Below, piece by piece: positions 7,465-18,600 of a DNA stretch of 47,495 nt. Each line of letters begins with the position of its first letter. Position 1 is the stretch's first letter. The notes under the pieces are model-generated. The model ran no database searches, had not been told where the DNA came from, and saw only the letters and a list, made by a program, of their open reading frames with translations. This stretch comes from a virus: positions 1 through 47,495 of IMG/VR virus record IMGVR_UViG_3300030060_002291. The stretch is one strand, 5' to 3'. Made by a program: the position numbers and the translations under genes.

Positions 7465-9182
7465 GAACAACTACATTAGCATCTAGATCAGGACAGTTTT
7501 ATAAAACTTTTGGAACAATTATGAGAAGAGCTCCATTAAGTAATGAAGGCAATATAGGTGATTCTGTTAAAGTTTTGTTAGGTCAAAAGCTTTATGAGTA
7601 TGTAAAAACTGATAAAGGTTGGGTTAGAAATATATTTGAAAAAGATTCTTTGGGAACTGCAACAGATGAAACAACAGAACCAACAAGTACTAATGTACCT
7701 CTATATCAAAACTTTATAGCTGTTTATTCACAAACTGGTTCAGGTCCACAAGTTGCTTTATCTTGGACTTGGGATAGTAGCACTGGAGTAACAGATCAAA
7801 AATTAAAACGTTCTTTAAAACCACCATTTGGTACATTTGATACAGCTAAAATATGGAATGGTTCTGCTTTTGTTGCAGATACTGGAAGTATTGTTTCTTT
7901 TGCAAATAATACTACAACAAGTTTTACAGATACAACTGTAGAAAATTCTGCTAACGTAGAACCTAATACTTATTTATATACAATTGAAGCATCTTACGGA
8001 GGATCTACTGTAGGACCAGAAAGTGCACAAACAACAACTGGTTCTGTATTTGTAGGTACTTCTTATAAACAACGTATCGAATATACAGAAAATGGTACAG
8101 GAGCATATAGTGGTATATCTGATGGAGATATTGTTTCTGGTGGTTGGACTGATGGCAATTTAGTTGCTTGTGCTGCACTTACTAATGTTGGATCTATGTT
8201 AGATACGACTGGAGGCAATGTTGCTTTTAATGTTATATCTCAAGAACAATTTCAAATTTATGGAGATTTTACATCGTTAGAATTTGGTGCAGGAGAAAGA
8301 ATATATTCTAATGCTAATTTAAGTACTGCATTTAACACTGGTACTTATTATTATAGAGAAGGATTAGGATTATTTGGTTCTGAACCTAAAATATATAAAA
8401 GCGATAGCAATGGAGATATTACATTTTTTAGAGGATCGTTTCCAAATGCTGTTACATCAATTGCATTAAATGGAAGCGTAGGTACAACTACTATACCTTT
8501 ACGTATTACAGCAAATACGCAAGTAACAAATAATTTTGTATTATATAAAAGACCATATGGAGGATCGTGGGATTCAGGAACTAGTGTTACACCTAGTGCC
8601 AAAGGTTATGCTGCAAATACTGCTGTAAATACAGATATTACAGTAACTGGTTTAGCACAATCGCAACGTTATGATTTTAAAGTAGTAGCACAAGGATTAA
8701 CAGATAGCGCAGAAGTAGAAGTAACTAATGCTAATTTAACTACTTCTGGTACTCCAAGCCCTACTGTAAATGCTAGTCCTACTAGTGTACAACACGCTCC
8801 ATCAAATAGTGCAGGATATTATTATTCTGATGTAGTTACTGTAACAGTAACAAATGGTACTGGTAGTATATTTATACAAGGAGTACCTGCTAGTAATACA
8901 TTTCACGTTCCTCAATATAGAGTAGCAAGTAGTGCTAGTGATAAAATTACAAGTGGCGGTAGTTGGACTACTGCAAGTACATATCCTTCAGATCAAACCT
9001 CTACTATAACACCAAGTAGTGGAACTGTGTATGTGCAATTTAGAAGTCAATTAAGTTATAAAGCAGCAACAGATCAATATAGAGATGGTGTTGCAACATT
9101 TAATTTTAGAGAAACAACAAGTTCTGGTACCGATACTGATTCTACGGCAGCAGGAATTAGATGGCAAGTATTTCAACCATAA
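7461..9182 (+). CDS. Tail protein with Ig/fibronectin-like repeats
   Basis: 573 residues. The N-terminal ~65 residues (RSGQFYKTFGTIMRRAPLSN) form a compact domain that may dock to the tail tube. The rest is Ser/Thr/Gly/Asn-rich beta structure, with an FN3-like segment ending TVTGLAQSQRYDFKVVAQG. Such domains usually decorate phage tails and bind cell-surface sugars. Start ATGA overlaps the previous stop. No catalytic residues seen. Confidence 0.6.
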   Translation: MRTTTLASRSGQFYKTFGTIMRRAPLSNEGNIGDSVKVLLGQKLYEYVKTDKGWVRNIFEKDSLGTATDETTEPTSTNVPLYQNFIAVYSQTGSGPQVALSWTWDSSTGVTDQKLKRSLKPPFGTFDTAKIWNGSAFVADTGSIVSFANNTTTSFTDTTVENSANVEPNTYLYTIEASYGGSTVGPESAQTTTGSVFVGTSYKQRIEYTENGTGAYSGISDGDIVSGGWTDGNLVACAALTNVGSMLDTTGGNVAFNVISQEQFQIYGDFTSLEFGAGERIYSNANLSTAFNTGTYYYREGLGLFGSEPKIYKSDSNGDITFFRGSFPNAVTSIALNGSVGTTTIPLRITANTQVTNNFVLYKRPYGGSWDSGTSVTPSAKGYAANTAVNTDITVTGLAQSQRYDFKVVAQGLTDSAEVEVTNANLTTSGTPSPTVNASPTSVQHAPSNSAGYYYSDVVTVTVTNGTGSIFIQGVPASNTFHVPQYRVASSASDKITSGGSWTTASTYPSDQTSTITPSSGTVYVQFRSQLSYKAATDQYRDGVATFNFRETTSSGTDTDSTAAGIRWQVFQP

Positions 9183-9191
9183 GGAGAAATT

Positions 9192-9890
9192 ATGAATATA
9201 GGTTCAAAGTTAAGCACATATACAGCACAAGCTGGAGCTGATGTTGCTGTAGATAAAGCAAAAAAAGATGAAGAGTATAGAGATAGTCTTTTAGGAAGAG
9301 TTATGTATTTTGGTACAGCAGCTATGTCTGGAGCGCAAGTAGGTTTTCAATTAGGCAAAACATTAGAGCCTGTTGCTGCTAATTTTCAAGCACGAAGAGG
9401 TGCTAGAGATATATATAATAAAAATAAAGAAATAGCGCCAGGTGTTACCCCTCAAGGTAACTATGATAATTTTAGAGATTTTTACAAAAGCGTATTTAAA
9501 GAACCAGCTAGAGAAGCAATGAAAGATGTTGGTCCGATGGAAACAATTAAAGATGAATCTGGTAATGTTATTATAGAAGGCAAAGATAGAACAAGTAGAA
9601 GAATGATGGATAAAGCTAGGGTTAAAGCATTTTATTTAAACTCAGTTACAAACTATCAAAATACTACAACTCAAGACGGAGAAATGAAATTTCAACAAAC
9701 TACTCCAGTAAGAAATATAGCAGATCTTTATCCATCACAGCGTATTGCTAATTTTGGAACAAATGTTATACAAGGAATTACTGGACTGCAAACAATGGAA
9801 GTTAACAATGAACAAGAACAATCAAGCTTGTTGGATTATTCTACAAATATGGCGTTTGATAGACAAGATATGGAGGACCCAAATGTCTAA
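9192..9890 (+). CDS. Probable internal virion/ejection protein (232 aa)
   Basis: GGAG lies 7 bases before the ATG. Begins MNIGSKLSTYTAQAGADVAV. A small-residue segment at about 37-58 (YFGTAAMSGAQVGFQLGKTL) could insert in a membrane; the rest is helical and charged, with no beta-rich fibre composition. It starts the gene set (9192-22917) that holds a lysozyme and very large proteins, the usual make-up of a podovirus ejection complex. Homology not recognised. Its 3' end overlaps the lysozyme start by 8 bases. Confidence 0.5.
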   Translation: MNIGSKLSTYTAQAGADVAVDKAKKDEEYRDSLLGRVMYFGTAAMSGAQVGFQLGKTLEPVAANFQARRGARDIYNKNKEIAPGVTPQGNYDNFRDFYKSVFKEPAREAMKDVGPMETIKDESGNVIIEGKDRTSRRMMDKARVKAFYLNSVTNYQNTTTQDGEMKFQQTTPVRNIADLYPSQRIANFGTNVIQGITGLQTMEVNNEQEQSSLLDYSTNMAFDRQDMEDPNV

Positions 9891-10368
9891 GTTTGAAGAA
9901 AAATTATATGAACATATGAAGTTACGTGAAGGTTATAAAAACGAAGTATATTTAGATACATTAGATAAACCTACTTGCGGTATTGGTCATTTATTAACTG
10001 CATCAGAACGTGAAGATTATCCTGTAGGTACTGAAGTAGATGATTATAAAATTAAAGAATGGTATATGGAAGATATTACCATTGCGTTAGAAGCAGGAAA
10101 AAAACAAGCTAGAATATTATCTACAGACGATGATGATATTGTTATAGCATTAACATCTGTTAATTATCAATTGGGTAGAAGTTGGACTAAAAAGTTTCCT
10201 ACTGCTTGGAAATGTTTATGTCATAGGGAGTATGATCGTGCTATAGATGAAATAATGTATGCAGATAAAAAAACAGATAGACATTCACGTTGGTATAAAC
10301 AAACACCAGTACGTGTAGAAGATTTTGTAAAAGCAATTAATAAATTGAAGGAGATACACAATGGCTAA
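9883..10368 (+). CDS. T4-type lysozyme (GH24 muramidase)
   Basis: 161 residues. I chose the ATG at 9883 because GGAGG lies just before it; an open frame reaches up to 9745 but only shadows the preceding gene. The catalytic triad of T4 lysozyme is kept with exact spacing: E16 (LREGYK), D25 (VYLDTLD), T31 (KPTCGIGH); T4 has E11, D20, T26. The enzyme cuts beta-1,4 bonds between MurNAc and GlcNAc. There is no signal peptide. Position inside the ejection-protein block suggests either a virion-borne wall-drilling enzyme or the ordinary endolysin. No second lysozyme is seen in the window, so it may do both. Confidence 0.9.
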   Translation: MSKFEEKLYEHMKLREGYKNEVYLDTLDKPTCGIGHLLTASEREDYPVGTEVDDYKIKEWYMEDITIALEAGKKQARILSTDDDDIVIALTSVNYQLGRSWTKKFPTAWKCLCHREYDRAIDEIMYADKKTDRHSRWYKQTPVRVEDFVKAINKLKEIHNG

Positions 10369-10756
10369 AAAATATAATAATATTTTAGAATGGGCTAAAG
10401 ACAATGAAATTAAATTGACTTCTAAAGATAAAAATGCTATTGTTAAATCAGGGGGTATAACTTCTTTGAAAGATGCTACACCAGCTAATTATTATCAGAT
10501 GGGTGTTGAACCAACAAATAAAAATTATAAAGATATGTATAGAGAAATTAAACAACTAGGAGATGAAATGGCTAAAAAAAATATAGTTAGTCCAGATAGG
10601 CAACAACCGCCTATGGCTAAAAATATGGAACTAAATATGGAAGATGAAATAACTATGGGTAAACGTGAAGCAAACGCTGCCTATGCACCATATTTTAACG
10701 AATACAATTGGTTAAAAGCTATATCACCTAACTTAGTAGTAAAGATAAAGGAGTAG
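10361..10756 (+). CDS. Unknown virion-block protein (131 aa)
   Basis: Begins MAKKYNNILEWAKDNEIKL; GGAG site 7 bases upstream, inside the lysozyme end. N-terminal ~60 residues look like a small helical domain (ILEWAKDN, KNAIVKSGGITSLKDA), followed by a charged linker and a short C-terminal hydrophobic end (WLKAISPNLVVKIKE). Function unknown; co-transcribed with ejection-type genes. Confidence 0.55.
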   Translation: MAKKYNNILEWAKDNEIKLTSKDKNAIVKSGGITSLKDATPANYYQMGVEPTNKNYKDMYREIKQLGDEMAKKNIVSPDRQQPPMAKNMELNMEDEITMGKREANAAYAPYFNEYNWLKAISPNLVVKIKE

Positions 10757-10758
10757 TT

Positions 10759-11247
10759 ATGCCATTAGCATTTATAGGAGCAGTATTAGGAGCAGCAGCA
10801 ACTACAGCTGCCGCAGATAAAGCAAGACAAGAAGGCACAGCACAAAGAGGAAGGTTACGTCAAGTATTTGGAGATGTACAACAAAATGCTTTAGGTTTAT
10901 TGCCAGAAGTTCAAAACAACGAAATACGTAGATTAGAACAACAAGCAGGAAGATTTGATTTGATGACAGATCAACGAGTATCAAGATTTGATGCTGCCGA
11001 AAACAATATAGGTAGAACAGGATTTTCTAATGTAGGTTCTGACATTATAGATCCAACTGATGCATTTACTGGATTAGATTTAGCTTTCCAGGCATCTAAT
11101 CAAAAAATATCAGAACAAAAACAATTAGAAACAGATTCAATACAAAGAACATTCTTAGACGCTGCTAAGTCAGCTGCACAAGGTGGAGCAGTATTGTCTA
11201 CAGATTTTGCACAAGCAGTACAAAATAAATATGGAGGAGTAGGGTAA
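10759..11247 (+). CDS. Internal virion protein-like (162 aa), hydrophobic N-terminus
   Basis: Begins MPLAFIGAVLGAAATTAAAD, an Ala/Gly membrane-active helix, then long polar helices (RGRLRQVFGDVQQNALGLL, NNEIRRLEQQAG). This layout (short small-residue hydrophobic helix plus helical body) is what ejection proteins of the T7 gp14 class look like, although I see no sequence match. Overlaps the next gene by one base (TAATGG). Confidence 0.55.
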   Translation: MPLAFIGAVLGAAATTAAADKARQEGTAQRGRLRQVFGDVQQNALGLLPEVQNNEIRRLEQQAGRFDLMTDQRVSRFDAAENNIGRTGFSNVGSDIIDPTDAFTGLDLAFQASNQKISEQKQLETDSIQRTFLDAAKSAAQGGAVLSTDFAQAVQNKYGGVG

Positions 11248-12695
11248 TGGCTAGTTATGAAACTGAATTTTTGCAAGCATTAAATATGGCTTCACAAAGC
11301 GCTTCTGGATTATTAAAAGCAATACGTGAACCAGACTATGAAGAAAAGCTTGCTATGGAAACAGAAAAAAGAAAAGAGCTGCAGCGTTCTCAAGCAGAAA
11401 TTAATTTAGAGTTTTTAGGTGAACAACAAGACTTTGCAGCTGATGAGTCACTAAAAAGTAGAGAGCAAGAAACAAAAATTGTAGATATGACTCAAGAAGC
11501 AGCTTTAAAACGTTTAAATATTAGTACTGATTCTGCTGAAAAAATGCAAGATGCTAGAATAGAATCTACAGAAGGAATGCAAATAAAACAAATTGCAGCT
11601 ACTAAAGCATTAGAAGATAGTCGACAAGAATTTCAATTTGCAACTCAAGATATACAAAATAATTTTACATTAAATAGAGATAAAAATTTGCACGGATATG
11701 CAATAGATCAAATGAACATAGGTCATGCTCTTAATGTTAATATGGCTAATGTAAATCATAGAAATAAATTAGATCAAATGGAACAGGCAAATATTTTAAG
11801 CAAAGACATGAAAAAGTTTATTACATTAGAAATTCCTAGATATGAAAGAATGTCAGCAGAAGAACAGCAAGAATGGTTAAATGAAAAAGTAAAACATTAT
11901 AAAAATGGAAATGGCACTGGTGCTTTTACAATGAAAACAAGAGCTGAAGTATATATGTTGGCACAAAATAAATTAGGACAAGCACAAGCAGAAGATAATT
12001 TTCAATGGATGAAGGGTAATGGTTTTTCTAATTGGGTAGCTAGTGGTACTAATGGATTTATTACTTTTGGTGGTACTGGTATGCAAATGAAACAAACAAT
12101 ACAAGGCGAAAAATACCAAGAAAGAGCTTTTGATTTTAATATGAATTTACAAAACGAAGCATTTAATAATTCCTTAGGTCAACAACTTATGCAAAATGAA
12201 ATGTTTGGTGGAATTCCTGACAAGGACAAAACTAGTATATTAAATTCTGCGCAAGGACAATCTGCTATGTATGGCAATATGGATTTAGATAATCCTGTTA
12301 CTATGAAAGCTATTAATACTAAATTAAGTTTTGATACTGATAATGCTATAGCAAGATTAAATCAATCGTATGATAGTATGCAATTTCCAGATCAACCTAG
12401 TACTTTATTTAGAGGTAGTAAAGCACATAGCAAATTTTTAACAGAAGGAGCTAATGTGTTTAATGATTTATCTGCAAACTTGTTAGTACGTTCTCAAGCT
12501 TTAGCTGATATAGGTATTAACAATGCTAGCAAATCTTTTAAAAAGGAATTAAGGCAGGATATATTGCAGGGTATTAAACGAGCTGAACGTTTAAAAAGTT
12601 CTGCTAAAAAAGTTAAAGATGCAGATAAAGGATTAATTGAAAGCATTGAAAATAAACAAGCTATACTACAATCATACTACGATCAAATAAAATAA
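11247..12695 (+). CDS. Probable internal virion protein, helical (482 aa)
   Basis: Nearly all alpha-helical and Gln/Glu/Lys-rich, with coiled-coil potential at about 30-160 (EKRKELQRSQAEINLEFLGE). No transmembrane segment. Its position between a small hydrophobic protein and a giant protein matches gp14-gp15-gp16 order in T7-like ejection complexes; this is positional inference only. The TAA is followed by one base and then the next ATG. Confidence 0.5.
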   Translation: MASYETEFLQALNMASQSASGLLKAIREPDYEEKLAMETEKRKELQRSQAEINLEFLGEQQDFAADESLKSREQETKIVDMTQEAALKRLNISTDSAEKMQDARIESTEGMQIKQIAATKALEDSRQEFQFATQDIQNNFTLNRDKNLHGYAIDQMNIGHALNVNMANVNHRNKLDQMEQANILSKDMKKFITLEIPRYERMSAEEQQEWLNEKVKHYKNGNGTGAFTMKTRAEVYMLAQNKLGQAQAEDNFQWMKGNGFSNWVASGTNGFITFGGTGMQMKQTIQGEKYQERAFDFNMNLQNEAFNNSLGQQLMQNEMFGGIPDKDKTSILNSAQGQSAMYGNMDLDNPVTMKAINTKLSFDTDNAIARLNQSYDSMQFPDQPSTLFRGSKAHSKFLTEGANVFNDLSANLLVRSQALADIGINNASKSFKKELRQDILQGIKRAERLKSSAKKVKDADKGLIESIENKQAILQSYYDQIK

Positions 12696-12696
12696 T

Positions 12697-15600
12697 ATGG
12701 GATTAGACAGAAGAATACAGCTACTAGAAAGCGCTTTAAATTCTGGTAATTTAGACCAAGATCAGTATTTATTGGGTTTAAAAAAGTTTTACGATAGAAT
12801 TCCTAAGACGTTTGACGCCCGTAGTTTGCGTCATATGGAATCAAAACTAGTTGATGCAGGCTTACCCCTTACTGATGGAAGACAAGGCCAATCTGACGGT
12901 CTTTTAGCACAAGTTACATCTGGACTATTAGAGGGTTTTACTACCTTTGGATTTGCAGACGAACCTGATACTTCTACTGAAAAGATAGCAAATTCATTAT
13001 CTCATTTAGTTGGATTAGCACCTGGTGTTGTTATGCAAGCTATGAGTGGTGGTGCTTCTGCTACTGCTTTAGTTGCTAGAGGTTTAAGAAGACAAGCAAA
13101 GTCTAGAGGTATAACGCAATTTGATACTGTAGCAAATAGGCTAGATGATGTAGGTAAATCATTACAATATTCTAATAATAAAGTTGCTCGTGGATTTACA
13201 AAACTTACAGAAAAATTACCAGGTGGTAAAGCGTTTAGATCCCCTATGCCTGTAGGTGTAGATACTGTAACAGGAGAAAAATTATATGGTTTACAATCTT
13301 TACCTGGTATTGCTGCTAGTTTTGTACAAAAACAAAGTACAAACTTTTTAAAAGATAACAATATACAAGCTGCTAGTTTTATACATAAAAATGTATTTAA
13401 AAATAGATTTATGAGTGCAGAAACTCGTGACAATATTGTAAATCAATCTGTCCATTTAGGATTATTATTAGGTGCATCTGCTAGAGAGCAAGGTGTAGCA
13501 GGTATGGGTCAAGCAGCTGTATCTGGCGCTATTGCTGGTGGTATTTTTGGAGGTATTGGTGAATATGCAAACATAGGTAGAATGTTGTCTAGTAGCAATG
13601 TTGGTGTTAGAACTGCTGGAGAAAAAATTGTAAGAGGATTTGCTAAAGCATTAAAAGAACAACCTAATCGTAGAGATCAATTTGAAACAATTAACTTTCT
13701 TATGAAAGGTACTGCTGGTGCAGCGTATGGTACTACTACTGCTAAGTTACACAATATGCCTTTAGAAGATCAAATATATGAAACGTTAATGGCTGTGTTC
13801 TTTTCTGTTAATAGTAGAGCATCTTTTGAGAATAGAGCTACTAGAGATATATTTAATTCAGAAAAAATAATACCAAGAGATTTAAAAATGAAAGAAGCAC
13901 GTAAGTGGCTAACTCAACAACCTTGGTATCAAAATGAATCTTCTGCATATAAAACATATTGGAGCAGGTATTTAAAAGATATACAGCGTCAACAAATGGA
14001 TTATGTAACACAAAACTATTATGACATTGTTGCTATACTTGCACCGCAATACAAAGCATTAAAAGAACAAGGTTTAATTACTCCTGAAATGGAAGCTAAA
14101 GCTAAAACTGATTCTAAAACAAGACAAGATTTATTAGAAAAATTATATGAAGCAGCAGAACGTACAGAAAAAAGTTATGAAGATTTATATAATAAAGATC
14201 AAGTAGAACAAGAAGTAGCTAAAAAAGAATTTGAGTTTTCTTCTATTGAAATGGATAAAGAGGTTAGATATATAGAACAAGATACTTCTTTAGCTAGTGA
14301 ATACTTACCTAAGCAACGTTCATTGAAAGGTATTTTTATAGACATAAAACGTAAAGGTACTCCAAAAGCAAAAGATTTAGATGTACAAGAATTACATCAA
14401 TTATTTAAAAAGAAAGCTATTGATAACAATTTTGTTCCTGATTTATTTATTAAACAAATAGAAAAAGATTATAGTATTAAAGTTACTCCCGAACAAACAA
14501 GAGATTTGCAACAAGCAATACATAAATATAAACATTTAGATAAATTTAAAATATCTAGAATTTATATAGTTCCTGAAGTAACTGAAAAAAGATTAAAAGA
14601 ACGTAAGAACACAGAACCTGTATTTGAGAAAGAAGCGCCAGAAGTAGATATATATAACAAACCTATTGGCGGTAAAAAGTCTGGTACTAAAGAAGATCAA
14701 GGTAGTCGTATTAATAAAATATATGCTAATAAAAATGAACAAATACATTTAGATATAGACTATTTAACTACTGTTATATCTTCTAGATATTTTGATGCTA
14801 CATCTGGTAAATATAAACCTGGTTCTGAAATAGGTAATGTATCTCCATTAGGTATTGATATATTTGCTTTTCCTAGTAAAAAATCTAAAGACCCTGTAAA
14901 TGCATCTAGATTTATGACTGATAAACAACTTGAACAAATACAAGAAGGTTTAAGTAAAGATGGTTTATATATACACGCAGCAGTTAGCGATACTGGTAGA
15001 TTGCAAGTAAGAGCATATCCTTGGTCTACAAAAAAGAATACTACTAACTATTTAAACGATAAAGATTTAAAAAAAATAGACAGAGCTATACGTAAAGGTG
15101 ATTATTTTGAAGAAAAAATACCAACTGATCCTAAGAAATATAAAGAGAATGTTGCTTTTGTAATTTGGAGAATGAAAGAATTAAATTTATTAGATGAAGT
15201 AAGTAAATATAAATATAGCAATACAGGAGGATTTGAAGTTTCTACAAAAGGAAATTTTCTTGGAAAACAATTTAGTGCTTTAAATGCTAGGTTGAAAGAT
15301 GGTAGAACTATTGAAGAAGCTTATCAACAAGCTAAAGGAACAGGAAAAGGAAAACCAGCTAAAGACCCTAATTTTGATTACTATGGAACTTATAAAAGCT
15401 TGTGGAAACAATGGGCAAAAGAAAATCCTGGAAAAATAAAAGAACTTAAAGATTTTTTAGATAAAAATAATATCACAACATTAACCGATAGATTTGCAAC
15501 TACAGAAAATAGACAAGATAGAGCAATAGTTGAAATACTGAACGAACAAACAACCTTTAATAAAGAATATACAGTAGATAATATTATAGAAAAGTTACCT

Positions 15601-18600
15601 CAATATTTAAACTCAGAACCTTATACTGATGTTACTAAAATGCAAAAATATACAAAACATATGACAGGTGTAGAAGTTCCTATTGATAAAGAATTTATTA
15701 AAGATGAATACATTCATGTAGTAGCATCAGATCTTGATGGTAGTATTAAAGGCCTTGGTAAAGCTATGGAAAAATTTAATTCAGGAACAGACGGTGGTAG
15801 TTTATTAAGAGCTGCAAAGTTTGATAGACTTGCAGAAGCATACGGATTAGATCCTGAAACTGGTGTTATTAAAACAATACACTTACATAGACCTGGCAAG
15901 TTTGAAGACGGAACTAACCGTGGCACTGTTATTATTAAAACTGCTACATTTAGAATGCCACCTGATATGGAAAAAAGTATAGATTTATATGAAAAACAAA
16001 ACAATGAAAAAAATCCTATTGATTATATTCATTATGATACATCAGTTAAAGAGTACAGTGGAAAAAAAAGACCTGTATTTGAACCAAATACTATGAGTGT
16101 CAATATAACCTTGAAGTCTACATGGAAATCAAAATTAGAAGACAATTATATTAATTTAGATGTATATGAGAATTTTAACAAATTAGAAAAATTAAAATTA
16201 TTACGACAAGTTACTTCTAATTTAAATACCATAGACTTTGACCCTAGCACTTCAGAAGGTGCTTTATTTTGGAAAGAATGGGCTACCATTATTAACAAGT
16301 CAGCAAGAGGAGATAAAGATGCTAACTTGCAGGTAGAAACAGCTTTTAAAAATAATCAACCTATACCAGATAAGATAGACATAGACTCTATAGATATACG
16401 TTTTATTGGAGATGTGTTTTATAATAGTCCTGATAGTATTACAGCTAGAAGTTTATTACGTAAATTATTTAATAATGATAGAAATGCTGAACGTGATAGA
16501 AAAATAGAACAATCATTTAATGACTATGGCATTGAAACATATAACAAACAATTAATTGAAGATTATTTAATTAGTACAAATTTTGAACCTGGTTCATATA
16601 TGCGACCAGGTGTATTAGATTTTATTAACGAATCTATTTCTACTTATATGTTTAAAAGACTTACTAGACCAATCGTAGAAGAATCGTTTAGTTCTAAATT
16701 GGGTTTATATGATGCGCTTATTAGAAACAAAAAACAAACATACAGTAAAGCATCAAAAGGTTTAGCAAACAATGAGTTTATGTTGTATGAAGGTGCTAGA
16801 GAAATTCCTATTACAGACCCTCTTACTAACAAGAAAACAACATTAGGAAAATTCTGGGATAAGTTTGAAAAAGAATATGCAAAAGATCAATCTTCTGAAA
16901 CATTTAAAAAACTAGACGAGGCACGCAAAAATATTATGTATATACGTTCACCTATGGTAAGTAACAGTGGTGTCCGTATAGGTACCTTTGTGGGTTTTTT
17001 AAAGGGTAGGAAAGGACTATCACTAGTATCAAATGAGTTAAATGACTTTTATATGAATGGTGCTGATAAAGATATTGACTCAGCACATGTATTTTGGAGT
17101 ATGCCTAAGGATGTAACTAAAGCATATAATAAAACATCTATACAACGTGGACTAGAACGTGATGGCGAAATGATTGGATTAGACGATCCTGTTATTGCTA
17201 AAGAGTTAGCTAATGCAAAATTTCCAGAAGCACAAACACGTGGTCAGCAATTAGCTGATATGATAAGTGTTAATTCTAAAATTAAAAATGGTATCTTTAG
17301 TGCTATAGGTAAAGATAGTGTTGGATATATTACCAATCAGTTTCAGATAGCTAAATTAGAAATGGACCTTATAAGCCAACGTGGATTGTTAAAAGATAAA
17401 CAACTTTGGCAAGATTTAAATATAGATCAAAACGTTGTACAAAGTACCTTTATTGATGCTAATAAACTATTAGATGTAGATTTACCTTCTGGTACTACAC
17501 AAAGAGTAAGAAAAAAATATAAAGAAAGTTTATTAGATAAAGAAGAAAGATTAGTGTTGCGTGATATGTATAAGTTAGTATTTAGTAAGGTACGTAAAGG
17601 TGAAGAACCATTGGATGCTGAAGTAGTATCTCAAGAATATTTAACAATGACTGAGGGTACTACGGGTTATATGAGATTAATAGCACAAGAATTATCTGGA
17701 TTAAAAATGGAAATAAATCCTTATAACGTTATAGACAAAGAAGCTGTAATACCTATGTTAAAAGATTTATCTGCAGTTATGAAAGACCACCCTTTGTTTA
17801 AACGTGCTAATTTAAGAAAATTTGATGAATGGTTTATGGAAGGCATAGATGCAAAAGAGTTTGACACTATTAATAACTATCCTCCATTTTTGTGGAACAA
17901 AGTTAGTGGTATTGTAGACTTGTCTAGTGCTTTAAAGAAAGCACAAACGTTTAAAGATCACGCTGTAAAGAATTTAGATATGGACCCGCAGCAAGTTGAT
18001 AAGTTTATTGTAGATGTTATTGAAACAACATTTGAGCAGCGTAATAAAATATATCAAGCGTTTGATAGAAACAGACAGTGGTATAAAAAACAAAACACTA
18101 GAAGCTATGGTGATCAAATATTATTTACAAAAGAATCATTAAAAGAACAGTTGGAAGTACTATCTAATGCTAGAAAAAATATTGGTAAACCTTTAAATCC
18201 ATTAACTAAACGTTTAGTAGAAGATTTGTTTGATGTATTTTATATAGCTAATCCTGTGTTAGATTTAAACTTTACTGGATTTAGAGGTCAAAAAAGATTT
18301 CAATTTTTAGAAAATGTTAACGCTGCAATAGATGCGTTAGTAAAAGATAAAGCAGAATTTGAAAAGTTAAATAAAGGTTCTGAAGAATTTCCTAATCAAT
18401 CTAAATTAGAAGATTTGTATGAACAAAGAGGTGCACTACAAAGAGAGTTTGTAGGATCGTTGCCAGATTTAGAACAAACTTGGTCTATAAAAGCTCGTAA
18501 TAAACAGTATATGGCTAGAGAAAGATACAATACATTGCTAGAAGTATCTAAAGAAAAACAAGAAAGAATAGAAAAATTTAAAAAAGATTTTGATTATGAT

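Noticed and set aside
9745-9882. Upstream extension of the lysozyme frame
   Set aside because: Lies inside the preceding gene in another frame; the ATG at 9883 has GGAGG and puts the catalytic residues at T4-like positions.
13002-13433. Antisense open frame of 143 codons within the giant gene
   Set aside because: Low-complexity, no SD, opposite to a clear long gene; similar antisense frames at 15714, 16644 and 21168 are also shadows.
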